Origin: Sporosarcina sp. P2
Lineage (GTDB): Bacteria; Bacillota; Bacilli; Bacillales_A; Planococcaceae
DNA: 64,000 bases
Direction of reading: 5' to 3'
Assembly: GCF_002743255.1 (NCBI RefSeq)
Contig: NZ_PDYY01000014.1
Location: 1-64,000, forward strand
Part shown: positions 27,412-35,919 of the stretch, in pieces
How the letters are laid out: each line of letters starts with the position of its first letter
Numbering within the stretch: position 1 is the stretch's first letter
Notes under the pieces: generated by a model
Told to the model about the DNA's origin: nothing
The model's input: the letters and a program-made list of their open reading frames with translations, nothing else
Database searches by the model: none
Position numbers and translations under genes: made by a program

Positions 27412-29292
27412 TTAATCGGCTAATTCCTGTAAATAAGACCAGCGCTCGACCAGTTCTTCGTATTGTTGATTCAGCGTTACGAGTTCTTCATCCAGTTGAC
27501 GGAGCTGATCATAGTCTGAGCCCGTAATCGTCATTTTTTGTTGTACCGCGGCTATTTTTTCTTCTATTCCTTCTATATCCGTTTCAATGGTTTCCCACTG
27601 ACGTTTTTCCGCGTATGTCATTTTCTTTTTAGGTTCTTTAACTTCTGGAGCCGGGGCAACAACCGCAACTTTAGCTTGGGGCTTCACGTCTTTCGTACTC
27701 TTTTCTTCAAGATAATCTGAATACAAACCAAGACGTACATCGATTTCTCCCGAACCATCTAGTATCCATAGCTTACGTGAGATTCGATCCAAGAAGAAAC
27801 GGTCGTGGGAAATCGTCACGACTACTCCAGCGAACGTATCAATGAACGACTCCAAAACGGATAACGTTTCAAGATCCAAGTCATTCGTCGGCTCATCCAG
27901 CAGCAAAACATTCGGCTGTTCCATTAATAACTTCAATAGATATAGACGTTTACGTTCCCCACCTGATAATTTACCGATTGGCGTTCCGTGTGCAGAGGAA
28001 GGGAATAAGAATCTCTCCAACATTTGTGTCGCGGACAATCGCTCACCATCTCCTGATTCAATGTCATTGGATGTCTCACGAATATACTCAATAATCCGCT
28101 GGTTTTCATTCATTGGTGGCAAATGTTGATGGAAATGAGCAATCTTTACGGTAGAGCCTATATCGACTTCACCGGTGTCCGGCATCGTCGTCCCATCCAG
28201 CATTTGAAGAAGTGTCGTCTTCCCTACACCATTCGGTCCGATAATCGCAATACGTTCTTTCGCTTGTAGAATAGCAGAAAAACCATTCAATATCACTTTA
28301 TCGTCAAATCTTTTTGTAATATTGTTGATTTCCAACACTTTTTTACCAAGACGTGTCGTTTGTAAATCCATTTCAAAGTCCAATGACTCATCAGTCTGCT
28401 TCACTTTCAATTGAAGTTCATCAAAGCGGTCAATTCGCGCTTTCTGTTTCGTCGACCGCGCTTTAGCACCGCGGCGAATCCATTTCAATTCACTACGGTA
28501 GCGATTACGGTCTTTTTGATCCGAAGCAGCTGACATCTCTTCACGCAGTGCTTTTGACTCCAAATAATCTGCGTAATTTCCGGTATGCGAATAAAGTGTT
28601 TTATCCGCTAACTCGTAAATATGTGTAGCGACTTGATCCAAGAAGTACCGATCGTGTGTAACAAATAATACTGCTCCTTGAACATTTTGTAAGAAGTCTT
28701 GCAACCACTGAATCGATGCGACATCCAGATGGTTCGTCGGCTCGTCCAACAACAATAAATCTGCCGGTTCAATTAATACTTTAGCGAGAGCCACACGCTT
28801 CAGTTGACCGCCGGATAATTCGCCCATCTTCTTATCGAATGTCTCGATACCTAGCTTCATTAATATAGTACGTGCTAATGCATTCAAATCCCAGCCGCCC
28901 GTTGAATCCATTTCATTTTGATAGAATGAGTAACGTTCCTGATATTCTTCATTTAAAGGATCTTCGGTTAGTAGTTGCAATGCATGCTCGTAATGTAGAT
29001 TTGTACGGATAACAGGTGCATCACTTTCGAATACTGCTTCCATCACGGTTAAGTCCGGATTGACAATCGGTTCTTGAGGCAAGTATGCCACACGGAACTT
29101 ATTTGGATGATCCATTGTCACCGTATCCGCACTTCCCTGCCCCGAAATTATGGAGAGTAACGTAGATTTTCCCGTGCCGTTAATCCCAATCAAACCGATC
29201 TTATCTCCACTTTTTAAATTAAATGCTACATCTCTAAAAAGTGTTTTTTCTCCAACTGTTTTAGTTAATTTTTCTACCACTAAATGACTCAT
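27412..29292 (-). CDS. ABC-F family ribosome-associated ATPase (Uup/YfmR-like)
   Basis: The 626-residue protein has two ABC ATPase domains and no membrane part. Walker A motifs are GINGTGKSTLL (near residue 40) and GPNGVGKTTLL (near 350). Signature motifs are LSGGQLKRVALAKVL and LSGGERKRLYLLKLL, each followed by LLLDEPTNHLD or LLLDEPTNDLD. The charged linker between domains (about 240-300) and a C-terminal coiled coil (about 560-626) fit the Uup/YfmR branch. These proteins rescue ribosomes stalled on difficult sequences; an ARE-type resistance role is less likely. The ATG at 29292 aligns with the usual MSHLVVEKL start; the frame is open 23 codons further without a ribosome site. Confidence 0.9.
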   Translation of the reverse strand: MSHLVVEKLTKTVGEKTLFRDVAFNLKSGDKIGLIGINGTGKSTLLSIISGQGSADTVTMDHPNKFRVAYLPQEPIVNPDLTVMEAVFESDAPVIRTNLHYEHALQLLTEDPLNEEYQERYSFYQNEMDSTGGWDLNALARTILMKLGIETFDKKMGELSGGQLKRVALAKVLIEPADLLLLDEPTNHLDVASIQWLQDFLQNVQGAVLFVTHDRYFLDQVATHIYELADKTLYSHTGNYADYLESKALREEMSAASDQKDRNRYRSELKWIRRGAKARSTKQKARIDRFDELQLKVKQTDESLDFEMDLQTTRLGKKVLEINNITKRFDDKVILNGFSAILQAKERIAIIGPNGVGKTTLLQMLDGTTMPDTGEVDIGSTVKIAHFHQHLPPMNENQRIIEYIRETSNDIESGDGERLSATQMLERFLFPSSAHGTPIGKLSGGERKRLYLLKLLMEQPNVLLLDEPTNDLDLETLSVLESFIDTFAGVVVTISHDRFFLDRISRKLWILDGSGEIDVRLGLYSDYLEEKSTKDVKPQAKVAVVAPAPEVKEPKKKMTYAEKRQWETIETDIEGIEEKIAAVQQKMTITGSDYDQLRQLDEELVTLNQQYEELVERWSYLQELAD

Positions 29293-29706
29293 CCTGGCAC
29301 ATCCTATTCTTAAATTGCTTCTACTCTTAGTATAGCTGAAATTTAGACAAGTTGAAAACATGCACGTTTGCGTACTATGTATGGTGGTGTTTGATGGTTA
29401 ATGAAAGTGAGTGGGGTGTAACATGGGGAGGTTGTTTTGCGAGCCATTGTAAGTGGAGAATCCATTGGCCTCACTTCGGCTCAAGTAGATGACTTTCGCA
29501 AGAAGCTACAGACAGGATATTAGCCTGTCTATGCCTATTGCTTTGCCTAAAATTCGTTATTAGTACTATCAATACGTTGATTTTCTATCGGGTAGGGCCA
29601 CGCACCAATGCAGGTCAAGAGTGCGACACTTTCAAATTCTAGTATCCAAACTACGTCGAACGCCGGTCCAACACTTCTATCCATTAGACCCAAATTGTTT
29701 GAAACC
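29293..29706. other. 414-bp spacer without a recognised gene
   Basis: The spacer holds the upstream region of the ABC-F gene, a perfect 7-bp hairpin AGACAGG/CCTGTCT (29509-29529, no U-run) and a 28-codon TTG frame (29437-29523) with GGGGAGG just upstream. I cannot support that frame as a gene. Nothing else is recognised. Confidence 0.5.
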
Positions 29707-31329
29707 TCATCTAGACTTCGGCTGATTCATGCCCGCGAGCTTCTTCACCAACTGCTCCAACAACACTGGCATTTCCCTAAACGCACTATCGATATGCAGC
29801 CGCTCCGTCTTTTGATGCGCATCCTTACCAAACGGACCCACATTCAACACCGGTGCAGTTAGCTTGCGCATATCTTCAAACGGGATCGAATACGTCGCAC
29901 CATAGACTGGCGTATTCTTTGCGAACGCCTTCCAATGATCCTCTTCATCCTTATAATGCACATAACTCAAATCGCAAATTCCATTGAAATAATGTACTTG
30001 TTCAATTGTTAAATTAAATACTTGCGCTCGCTCTTGCACAAACGCAATCGATTCCTTCACAAGGGGATCGTCAGACGAGTTAACAGCCGGGTAATAAGGT
30101 GGCGCATAGAATAGGACGGTCGCTGGACCTAATTCCTGGCACGCCATCATGAGCGTATCGACAATACGTATGCATTGCTCACGGTCATCCCATTCTTCTT
30201 GCAACAGCACTTCCTGTTTCAATCTGTTTACTTCATTTTTTCCTAACTGATCTTCAGCGTATGTTAATAACTCTTCAAAACGCAGTACACGAATATCTCC
30301 TAGAGGCACTGCCGATTCACGTGCACACACCGCTTTATAATGTTCAGTACAAAGTGCCATCGCTTCATTCGCCACTTGTTCAAATATATTCATGATTTCA
30401 GCAGCTGTCCGCTTGAATAGGAAGACATTATATAACGCAGCTGCTCGCTGTGGTGTTTGTGTAGAGTACTGGATTTTCAAATCTTTTTGGTGCAATGTGA
30501 CGGGAAGAGGTGTTGATTCGTTCTGCTCTATTTCAAGGAATAGAGGATTCCATTCCATCTTTTGTGTCAAAAAAGACGCCATATAATCTGCAGTAATCCC
30601 TTTTAAAGGTTCACCCACATGCGTTTCTTTTCCATAAAATAATGCGGCTGGCATAATCTTTCCGATTGTCCCGGAATAAATATATTCTTTCGTATCCGCA
30701 GGTCCTTGTGAAAATGAAGGCTCTCCGTTCAAGAATAACTTAAAGCGATGCCCTTCTTGTTCTTGCAGGCGTACAAGTTCCTTTACGGCAGCACGCATCC
30801 CCGCTGAGTTCACTTCTTCGTCCGGTACTGTACACAATAATAAATTAATAGGCCAATTCTCCATACTTGCTCGTTCGATCAACTGTATATGTAAAGCCAA
30901 CCCCATCTTCATATCCATCGTACCTCGGCCGAATAGATATTTTCCTGATTCCAAGTCAAGGCGCGCAGCTTCAGGCAACATATCTTTATTTTCTAGCAAC
31001 TTCTTAGTCAGCTCTTCCGGATGAAATGCAAGTGGTTCAAGTGCTCCGTATTCATCCGTTTGTACAGTATCAAAATGACTGATCAACACAATCGTATCTG
31101 TGGCGTCAGGATGTTCATAAAGGGCATGCACGACATGCCGCCCGAGACCCGCATCATGAAGTGTAATATTATCAGCATTCTCAGTGAAGTATTCCAGTTC
31201 GCTCAACTTATTTTGTAGCTTCCAGGAAAAGAAACGCTCTCCTTCCGTTAACGTACGACTATCCCAACTTACTAGTTCACAAAGCAATGCACGCAGCTTT
31301 TCAGGGGTATCAAAACGGTATCGATTCAT
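29707..31329 (-). CDS. M20 family peptidase, RocB-like
   Basis: The 540-residue zinc hydrolase of the M20 family resembles B. subtilis RocB. Metal-site residues are visible: His and Asp in VLISHFDTVQTDEYG, the bridging Asp in RGTMDMKMGLALH, and the catalytic Glu pair in VPDEEVNSAGMRAAV. The dimerisation-type insert is large, hence the length compared with about 400 residues for ordinary M20 enzymes. RocB is linked to arginine use, but its reaction is undefined. No other roc gene is adjacent. The ATG has AAGGAGGAG. Confidence 0.82.
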   Translation of the reverse strand: MNRYRFDTPEKLRALLCELVSWDSRTLTEGERFFSWKLQNKLSELEYFTENADNITLHDAGLGRHVVHALYEHPDATDTIVLISHFDTVQTDEYGALEPLAFHPEELTKKLLENKDMLPEAARLDLESGKYLFGRGTMDMKMGLALHIQLIERASMENWPINLLLCTVPDEEVNSAGMRAAVKELVRLQEQEGHRFKLFLNGEPSFSQGPADTKEYIYSGTIGKIMPAALFYGKETHVGEPLKGITADYMASFLTQKMEWNPLFLEIEQNESTPLPVTLHQKDLKIQYSTQTPQRAAALYNVFLFKRTAAEIMNIFEQVANEAMALCTEHYKAVCARESAVPLGDIRVLRFEELLTYAEDQLGKNEVNRLKQEVLLQEEWDDREQCIRIVDTLMMACQELGPATVLFYAPPYYPAVNSSDDPLVKESIAFVQERAQVFNLTIEQVHYFNGICDLSYVHYKDEEDHWKAFAKNTPVYGATYSIPFEDMRKLTAPVLNVGPFGKDAHQKTERLHIDSAFREMPVLLEQLVKKLAGMNQPKSR

Positions 31330-31386
31330 TCCATCTCCTCCTTCACGGTTAAGTAAAGTATAGCTGATTCAAAGTAAAATGAGAAA

Positions 31387-31423
31387 AGAACTTGTGCCCT
31401 AGGAGGCAACAAGTTCTCTTTTT
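31387..31423. terminator. Terminator downstream of the dinB-like gene
   Basis: The stem AGAACTTGT / ACAAGTTCT with an inner GCC/GGC pairing lies on the minus-strand exit of the dinB-like gene. The T-run is clearest on the plus strand, so its direction is not certain. Confidence 0.65.
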
Positions 31424-31424
31424 A

Positions 31425-31949
31425 TTATTTAGACGTTGAAACTAGCGGTACGCGAGCCGACTTCACTTGCTCTACTGTACGTTTCAGCTGTCGTAGATGA
31501 CGTTTTTCGTGGAATCCTACGAAACGGAACCATTGAATTAACGGCACATTTCCAAAAATCGGATGCTTTAGTGATTTACAGCGAAGTTCTGTAATAGTGG
31601 CAGATTCATAGATATCCAGTAAATAATTTCTGGATGCATGCAACTTCTCTTTAATCTCTGGAATGGAAAGATGCATATCTGTTGGTTGTGTATATTCCAT
31701 GAAATATGCCTTTACTAAAGGACTAGCCGATACACTGATCGGTTTTTTGAAGACACGTAAACTCTCAGGATTTTTCAATTCTTGGGCGATGTTTGTAGCA
31801 ACTCGACATTCCATTAATGCTAAATGTTCTACAATTTGTTTGGGTGACCAGCCGCCATGCGATGGTGTTCCGTTAAATTCCTCATCTGTTAAGCCATCAA
31901 TCAACTGCAAGATGCGTTTACGGACCTTTATATTCTCTCCAAAAACCAT
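31425..31949 (-). CDS. DinB family protein
   Basis: This 174-residue four-helix-bundle protein of the DinB/YfiT superfamily has the metal-ligand His pattern: GGWSPKQIVEHLALMECR near residue 37, and GFHEKRHLRQLKRTV near the C-terminus (three His expected to bind a divalent metal). Relatives include thiol transferases (BstA/YfiT) and many uncharacterised enzymes. GGAGG is spaced for the ATG at 31949; an ATG two codons earlier is too close. It has its own terminator. Confidence 0.85.
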   Translation of the reverse strand: MVFGENIKVRKRILQLIDGLTDEEFNGTPSHGGWSPKQIVEHLALMECRVATNIAQELKNPESLRVFKKPISVSASPLVKAYFMEYTQPTDMHLSIPEIKEKLHASRNYLLDIYESATITELRCKSLKHPIFGNVPLIQWFRFVGFHEKRHLRQLKRTVEQVKSARVPLVSTSK

Positions 31950-32149
31950 CAACATCTACCTCCATTTTTCCTCGTATTCCATTCTATTGCCATAGCATAC
32001 GCCTTTTGTTCAGAAATTTAAAGGGAGAACGGTTAGATTTTTAGTAATGCCTGTCAATGGTGACAGATGAGTGCCAATCAGGCTTGATATAAAAGGATTT
32101 CCACTCTTTTCTATCTGCAAGATTTTCTACTTCTTTTACTAGTTCTAAA

Positions 32150-32382
32150 GCAGTCGGCTAGCGAGCGCTCCGTTAAATTTCTCTCCTGCGCCTGTCGTGC
32201 TGATCAGCTGCACTTTATGGCCAAGTCTTGCACAGGCTACAGTTTGATTTGTTACCAGATGCCCTCTGAAAGTTCTTTCCCCTAACCATCTCACTTCGTA
32301 AAGGAAACTTGTCCGCTTGTGCAATCAAATCCATCTTTGCGCTACCGATTACTGTAATCCTACATAGTATTTTACCGACCAT
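32150..32382 (-). pseudogene. Ribokinase (PfkB family) remnant
   Basis: Reading the minus strand from ATG at 32382 gives RITVIGSAKMDLIAQADKF, then RGKNFQ, the N-terminus of a ribokinase. After a frame change the next frame reads TNQTVACARLGHKVQLIST and further residues ending GALASRL, matching the following ribokinase segment (ANQAVACARLGA in live enzymes). The usual GGKGAN block is damaged, stops follow, and the ATP-binding C-terminal two thirds are missing. The spacer 31950-32524 therefore holds a dead gene. Its left part (32040-32150) has an open stretch I do not recognise. Confidence 0.75.
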
Positions 32383-32451
32383 CTGCCGTTACATATCCCA
32401 TTTCCATATAGACTGCTTGCTGACTGAAAAGTTACACTTTGTGCTAAAGTA

Positions 32452-32479
32452 TTTACATCGACCCGTTAAACAGTATAAT
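32452..32479 (+). promoter_or_regulatory. Sigma-A promoter of the yjiH-like gene
   Basis: TTTACA (32452-32457), 16 bp and TATAAT (32474-32479) lie 45 bp before the start codon. Confidence 0.7.
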
Positions 32480-32524
32480 GAATAAATATACATCAACTAG
32501 ATTATGTGCAAGGAGAGAAATACC

Positions 32525-33877
32525 TTGAAAAAATATACAGCTAGCACTTGGCTAGTATTCTTAATCCCGTCTATACTCGGAGTCATATTATTCATGATTC
32601 CACTACCTTTTACAGCAGGTTGGAAAGTACCGATTGCGAAATTGGCGGATTTATTGTCAGGCTCATTGGAACCGATTATTCCACAACTTATGATGTGCTT
32701 GATCATTGTGTCTGCACTCGGATCTATACTCTATCTATTTGTTAAAAAAGATCCAAACAGACCTTCATTCTTTACAAACTTATTCAAAGTTACACCGTTT
32801 TGGACGATTACCCGAATTATAGGGGCAATCTTCGCCATCATGGTCGTCTATAAATTAGGTCCTGAAGCGATTTGGAGCGAGAATACAGGTGGATTGCTAC
32901 TTGCAGGTGATGGACTCGTTTCCTTCTTGTTCAGTATCTTCTTCTTCGCAGGTCTACTGCTTCCTTTATTATTGAACTTCGGATTGCTCGAATTCTTCGG
33001 TACGTTAATGGTAAAGGTTATGCGACCTTTATTTAAATTACCTGGACGTTCTTCCATTGATGCACTGGCTTCATGGATTGGAGACGGAACAATTGGTGTC
33101 TTACTTACAAGTAAACAATACGAGGATGGTCACTATACACAGCGTGAAGCAGCGATTATTTCGACTACATTCTCTGTTGTGTCGATTACATTTACGCTTG
33201 TTATTATTGACAAAGTCGGACTTGGAAATTACTTCTTACCATTTTATGCGACGGTTCTGTTCACAGGAGTGATTCTTGCCTTAATTATGCCAAGAATTTA
33301 TCCATTACGTTCTATTAAGAATACGTATATTGATGATCGTGAATATTCCGAAGAGGACGAAAAACTGCCCGCTGGAACAAGCGTCTTCAAACTAGGACTC
33401 ACTAGCGCACTAGATACAGCTTCAAAACAACGCTCTGTTGTGAAGACAGTTCGCGCAGGAATGCAGAACGTGCTTGACATGTGGTTCGGCGTCGCGCCAG
33501 TCGTTATGGCTTTCGGGACGGTTGCTTTAGTAATGGCTGAGTATACGAGTATATTCCGTATTCTAGGTAAGCCGTTTGAATACATCTTGAATTTCTTGCA
33601 GATACCCGAGGCTGCAGAAGCCGCACAGACGATGGTCGTCGGATTCGCGGACATGTTCTTGCCTGTTATTTTAGCGGAAGGCGTCATTACATCGCCTATT
33701 ACACTATTTACGATTGCGGCAGTTTCCGTAATTCAGCTAATTTACATGTCCGAAGTCGGTGGCTTGATCTTAGGCACTAAAATTCCATTAAATATTTTCG
33801 ACTTACTGATCATTTTCTTGTTGCGTACACTCATTGCCTTACCAATCATTGCCGGAATTGCGCATTTGTTATTTTAA
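32525..33877 (+). CDS. YjiH family membrane protein (nucleoside-recognition/gate domain)
   Basis: The 450-residue integral membrane protein has about ten helices and two 'gate' (nucleoside recognition, PF07670-type) regions. Signature stretches include GWKVPIAKLADLLSGSLEPII at the N-terminus and FADMFLPVILAEGVI near residue 385. YjiH homologues are conserved in Firmicutes, but the substrate is unknown. The upstream ATG at 32504 lies before AAGGAGAG, so the TTG at 32525 is the supported start. It has a sigma-A promoter and a terminator of its own. Confidence 0.85.
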   Translation: MKKYTASTWLVFLIPSILGVILFMIPLPFTAGWKVPIAKLADLLSGSLEPIIPQLMMCLIIVSALGSILYLFVKKDPNRPSFFTNLFKVTPFWTITRIIGAIFAIMVVYKLGPEAIWSENTGGLLLAGDGLVSFLFSIFFFAGLLLPLLLNFGLLEFFGTLMVKVMRPLFKLPGRSSIDALASWIGDGTIGVLLTSKQYEDGHYTQREAAIISTTFSVVSITFTLVIIDKVGLGNYFLPFYATVLFTGVILALIMPRIYPLRSIKNTYIDDREYSEEDEKLPAGTSVFKLGLTSALDTASKQRSVVKTVRAGMQNVLDMWFGVAPVVMAFGTVALVMAEYTSIFRILGKPFEYILNFLQIPEAAEAAQTMVVGFADMFLPVILAEGVITSPITLFTIAAVSVIQLIYMSEVGGLILGTKIPLNIFDLLIIFLLRTLIALPIIAGIAHLLF

Positions 33878-33887
33878 GTAGAGTGAG

Positions 33888-33923
33888 AACCCGTTACTTC
33901 TTTGTGAAGTAGCGGTTTTTTTG
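33888..33923 (+). terminator. Terminator of the yjiH-like gene
   Basis: The stem AACCCGTTACTTC / GAAGTAGCGGTT is followed by seven T. The 21-bp repeat array starts just behind it. Confidence 0.88.
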
Positions 33924-33928
33924 TTTGG

Positions 33929-34253
33929 ATAGAGCGGATTAATCGAATGATTGAGCGCATCATGACTGGCATTGAGCGGAGCACTCGAGTGATAGAGCGC
34001 TTCACAACTGGCATTGAGCGGAGCACTCGAGTGATAGATCGCTTCACGACTGACATTGAGCGGAGCACTCGAATGATAGAGCGCTTCCCGACTGTGACAT
34101 TGAGCGGAGAACTCGAGTGATAGAACGCTTCACAACTGGCATTGAGCGGAGCACTCGAGTGATAGAGCGCTTCACGACTGACATTGAGCGGAGTACTCGA
34201 ATGATAGAGCGCTTCCCGCCCGACATTGAGCGGATCACACGACCAATAAAGCG
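33929..34253. repeat. 21-bp-phased tandem array, 16 units (locus 1)
   Basis: The core octamer ATTGAGCG or ATAGAGCG recurs every 21 bp, starting at 33929, 33950, 33971, 33992, 34013, 34034, 34055, 34076, 34099, 34120, 34141, 34162, 34183, 34204, 34225 and 34246. The only break in register is one 2-bp insertion before 34099. ATTGAGCGG and ATAGAGCGC units alternate, making a 42-bp super-unit that includes the palindrome CACTCGAGTG. It lies between the terminator of yjiH and convergent genes. Open frames through it arise because 21 is a multiple of three. Confidence 0.95.
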
Positions 34254-34336
34254 CTTACCCAACAACACAGTCTACCTTCATCACATTTCAACACAAAAAA
34301 ACTGCCCTCAATAATGAAAGCAGCCAAATGAAACAG

Positions 34337-34475
34337 CTTGAAAGCAACCCTGCTGGAATGTCGTGAATGTCCGCAAGTAAAGGGAGGGTTGCGTTTGGGA
34401 ATTAGCGTGGCAAAGCAATGGTGGGCTTTTGTACGCTAATTTCCAATAAGTAGACGTGTACAGTTTGCTTTCAAG
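34337..34475. repeat. 139-bp cloverleaf-like inverted-repeat element
   Basis: The outer arms CTTGAAAGCAA (34337-34347) and TTGCTTTCAAG (34465-34475) are perfect inverted repeats. Inside are two further hairpins: GCAACCCT (34344-34351) with AGGGTTGC (34385-34392), and GGGAATTAGCGT (34397-34408) with ACGCTAATTTCC (34433-34444), the latter extended by CAAAGC/GCTTTTG. It adjoins the FecCD relic. A miniature mobile element or a structured RNA would both fit. No transposase is present. Confidence 0.65.
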
Positions 34476-34479
34476 TGTT

Positions 34480-34802
34480 TACGCAATGTACTGTGTGCTA
34501 ACGGGTTACCGAAAGCCATCTATACAGTGGAGGCCTATTCCACTGCATAGATCACAATCGGAATGCCAGCGACAAGTTTGTGCTAGCCACCGTAATGAAT
34601 TACCTCGTACTAACACACCAGTGATTACAAGACTAACTCCGACTAACACACGTGGAAAGTGAAGATCCCATCTCAAATTTACTGTATGTAGGAAGAAACC
34701 GGGTCAATCATCAGGCTTAAGATAGATGCAACTATGGGTAAACTGCCACTCGTTAAGAGGAAGATGATGTTTCCCACCCGCTAACTTTTTAACCAACTTC
34801 AT
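34480..34802 (-). pseudogene. FecCD-type iron-siderophore permease remnant
   Basis: From an ATG at 34802 on the minus strand, shifting frames give LPIVASILSLMIDPVSS, then LRWDLHFPRVLVGVSL continuing VITGVLVRG, and a possible FGNPLAHSTL. These are the first helices and the RLPRVL-GASLA-SG and RNPLADP motifs of FecCD permeases, in order. At least two frameshifts and several stops interrupt it. Only the N-terminal third can be recognised. A Fur-box promoter directly upstream is still intact. Confidence 0.7.
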
Positions 34803-34841
34803 TTTTCTTGAACACAATGAGAATGTCTCTCAATAAGTATT

Positions 34842-34871
34842 ATCATAGTCGATAATGAGAATCATTGTCAA
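34842..34871 (-). promoter_or_regulatory. Fur-box-controlled promoter in front of the dead FecCD gene
   Basis: GATAATGAGAATCATTGTC (34851-34869) matches 17 of 19 positions of the classical Fur box. On the minus strand it sits inside the spacer of TTGACA (34866-34871), 18 bp, TATGAT (34842-34847). The site is better preserved than the gene it served. Confidence 0.8.
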
Positions 34872-34984
34872 ATAGATTTGCAAGAATGAATACTTTGTAC
34901 TAGTGGCAGGATATTTAAAACAATGATGGTTACGTCTACATATAATGAGCGACTCATCATCGGAACCTCTAAAGTTCTTGAACG

Positions 34985-35023
34985 ACAAAAAAGCCTCGCT
35001 CCTTTGTTAGGTAGGCTTTTTTG
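34985..35023 (-). terminator. Terminator downstream of the FetAB operon
   Basis: The stem AAAAAAGCCT / AGGCTTTTTT with an imperfect inner part has U-runs on both strands. It lies about 130 bp beyond the fetB stop. Confidence 0.8.
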
Positions 35024-35154
35024 CAGTGACGTCTATTTTCGAATAGCTAAGCTTGTCTTATACCAAGATGGTTCCGTGGATTCTCCATATTATTATTGTT
35101 ACGAGTCGTACAAAATTTCGGCTTGTATCACTTTAAAGAGTACTCGAAAAGTAG

Positions 35155-35919
35155 TTACTTCGAATGCTCTTGTCGTTGTAGCATTTGCATGCGTTCATTA
35201 AACAATGTTGGATAGGAGAGTAAACCTAAACAAACACTCGTTAATGCAGCAGTTGTCAGTAATAAAAATATGACTAAGATTTGAAATTGAACAGCCTCTA
35301 AAGGATCGGCCCCTGCGATAATTTGACCGCTCATCATACCGGGCAATTGCACCAATCCGATCGTCTTTTGGCTTTCAATTGTCGGAATCATACTTGCCTG
35401 AATAGAGCGGATCAATTGCTTATGTATCGCTTGTTTTGGTGTGCCGCCAAGTGACAAGATTAGTTCACTTTCTGGTCGATGCGCTTCCACTTCCGCCACG
35501 AAACGATTGAGGAATAAAATCGCAAGTACCATCGAGTTTCCGATCACCATACCGGTCAATGAAATAATATATTGTGCAGTAGCTGGGACAATCTTGAATC
35601 CAAGTAAGATGCTTTGCGTCAACACTTCTAGCAACACAAAAGTCACAATCAGCTTCCATGTGATTCCTTTAATCCCTTCTCCTTTTTTACGCGCATTTTG
35701 CACGGCCGCGCCGATCATCAAGACTACCATCAAAAAGATGAACAAATAACTTTCTGAATCAAAGACAAACTTTAATACGAAGCCGACCGCCACTAATTGC
35801 ACAGTTGAACGAATCGTTGCGATAATAGTATCTTTCTCCAACTGCAATCCAAGCGTTTTGGAGAGTACTAACGGTATCAACACAAATATCAGTGTTAGGA
35901 ATAAGGCAGTGGTACTCAT
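35155..35919 (-). CDS. fetB: FetB-type ABC exporter permease (UPF0014)
   Basis: The 254-residue membrane protein has about seven helices. Family landmarks are RSTVQLVAVGFVLKFVF, GNSMVLAILFLNRFVAEVEAHRPESELILSLG and LVQLPGMMSGQIIAGADPLEA. E. coli FetAB exports iron and protects against peroxide. The start ATG overlaps the fetA stop by 4 bp (ATGA), indicating tight coupling. A dead Fur-controlled iron uptake gene next door suggests an iron-related neighbourhood, but substrate assignment rests on homology. Confidence 0.85.
   Translation of the reverse strand: MSTTALFLTLIFVLIPLVLSKTLGLQLEKDTIIATIRSTVQLVAVGFVLKFVFDSESYLFIFLMVVLMIGAAVQNARKKGEGIKGITWKLIVTFVLLEVLTQSILLGFKIVPATAQYIISLTGMVIGNSMVLAILFLNRFVAEVEAHRPESELILSLGGTPKQAIHKQLIRSIQASMIPTIESQKTIGLVQLPGMMSGQIIAGADPLEAVQFQILVIFLLLTTAALTSVCLGLLSYPTLFNERMQMLQRQEHSK

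Larger units (their letters stand above)
33878..35154. other. 1.3-kb convergent spacer with repeats and gene relics
   Basis: There is no intact gene. From left to right it holds a terminator (33888-33923), the 21-bp array (33929-34253), a folded element (34337-34475), a decayed FecCD permease (about 34480-34802, minus), its Fur-box promoter (34842-34871) and a terminator-like hairpin (34985-35023). Confidence 0.8.

Noticed and set aside
29437..29523. 28-codon TTG frame with GGGGAGG upstream
   Set aside because: Too short and unrecognised. The ribosome-site-like sequence could be chance; left as part of the spacer description.
33874..34314. Open frames through the 21-bp array encoding RSITRVLRSM-type peptides on both strands
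   Set aside because: They exist only because the repeat unit is a multiple of three. No ribosome site, the 2-bp insertion breaks the frames, and the spacers at the second locus are not conserved as protein.
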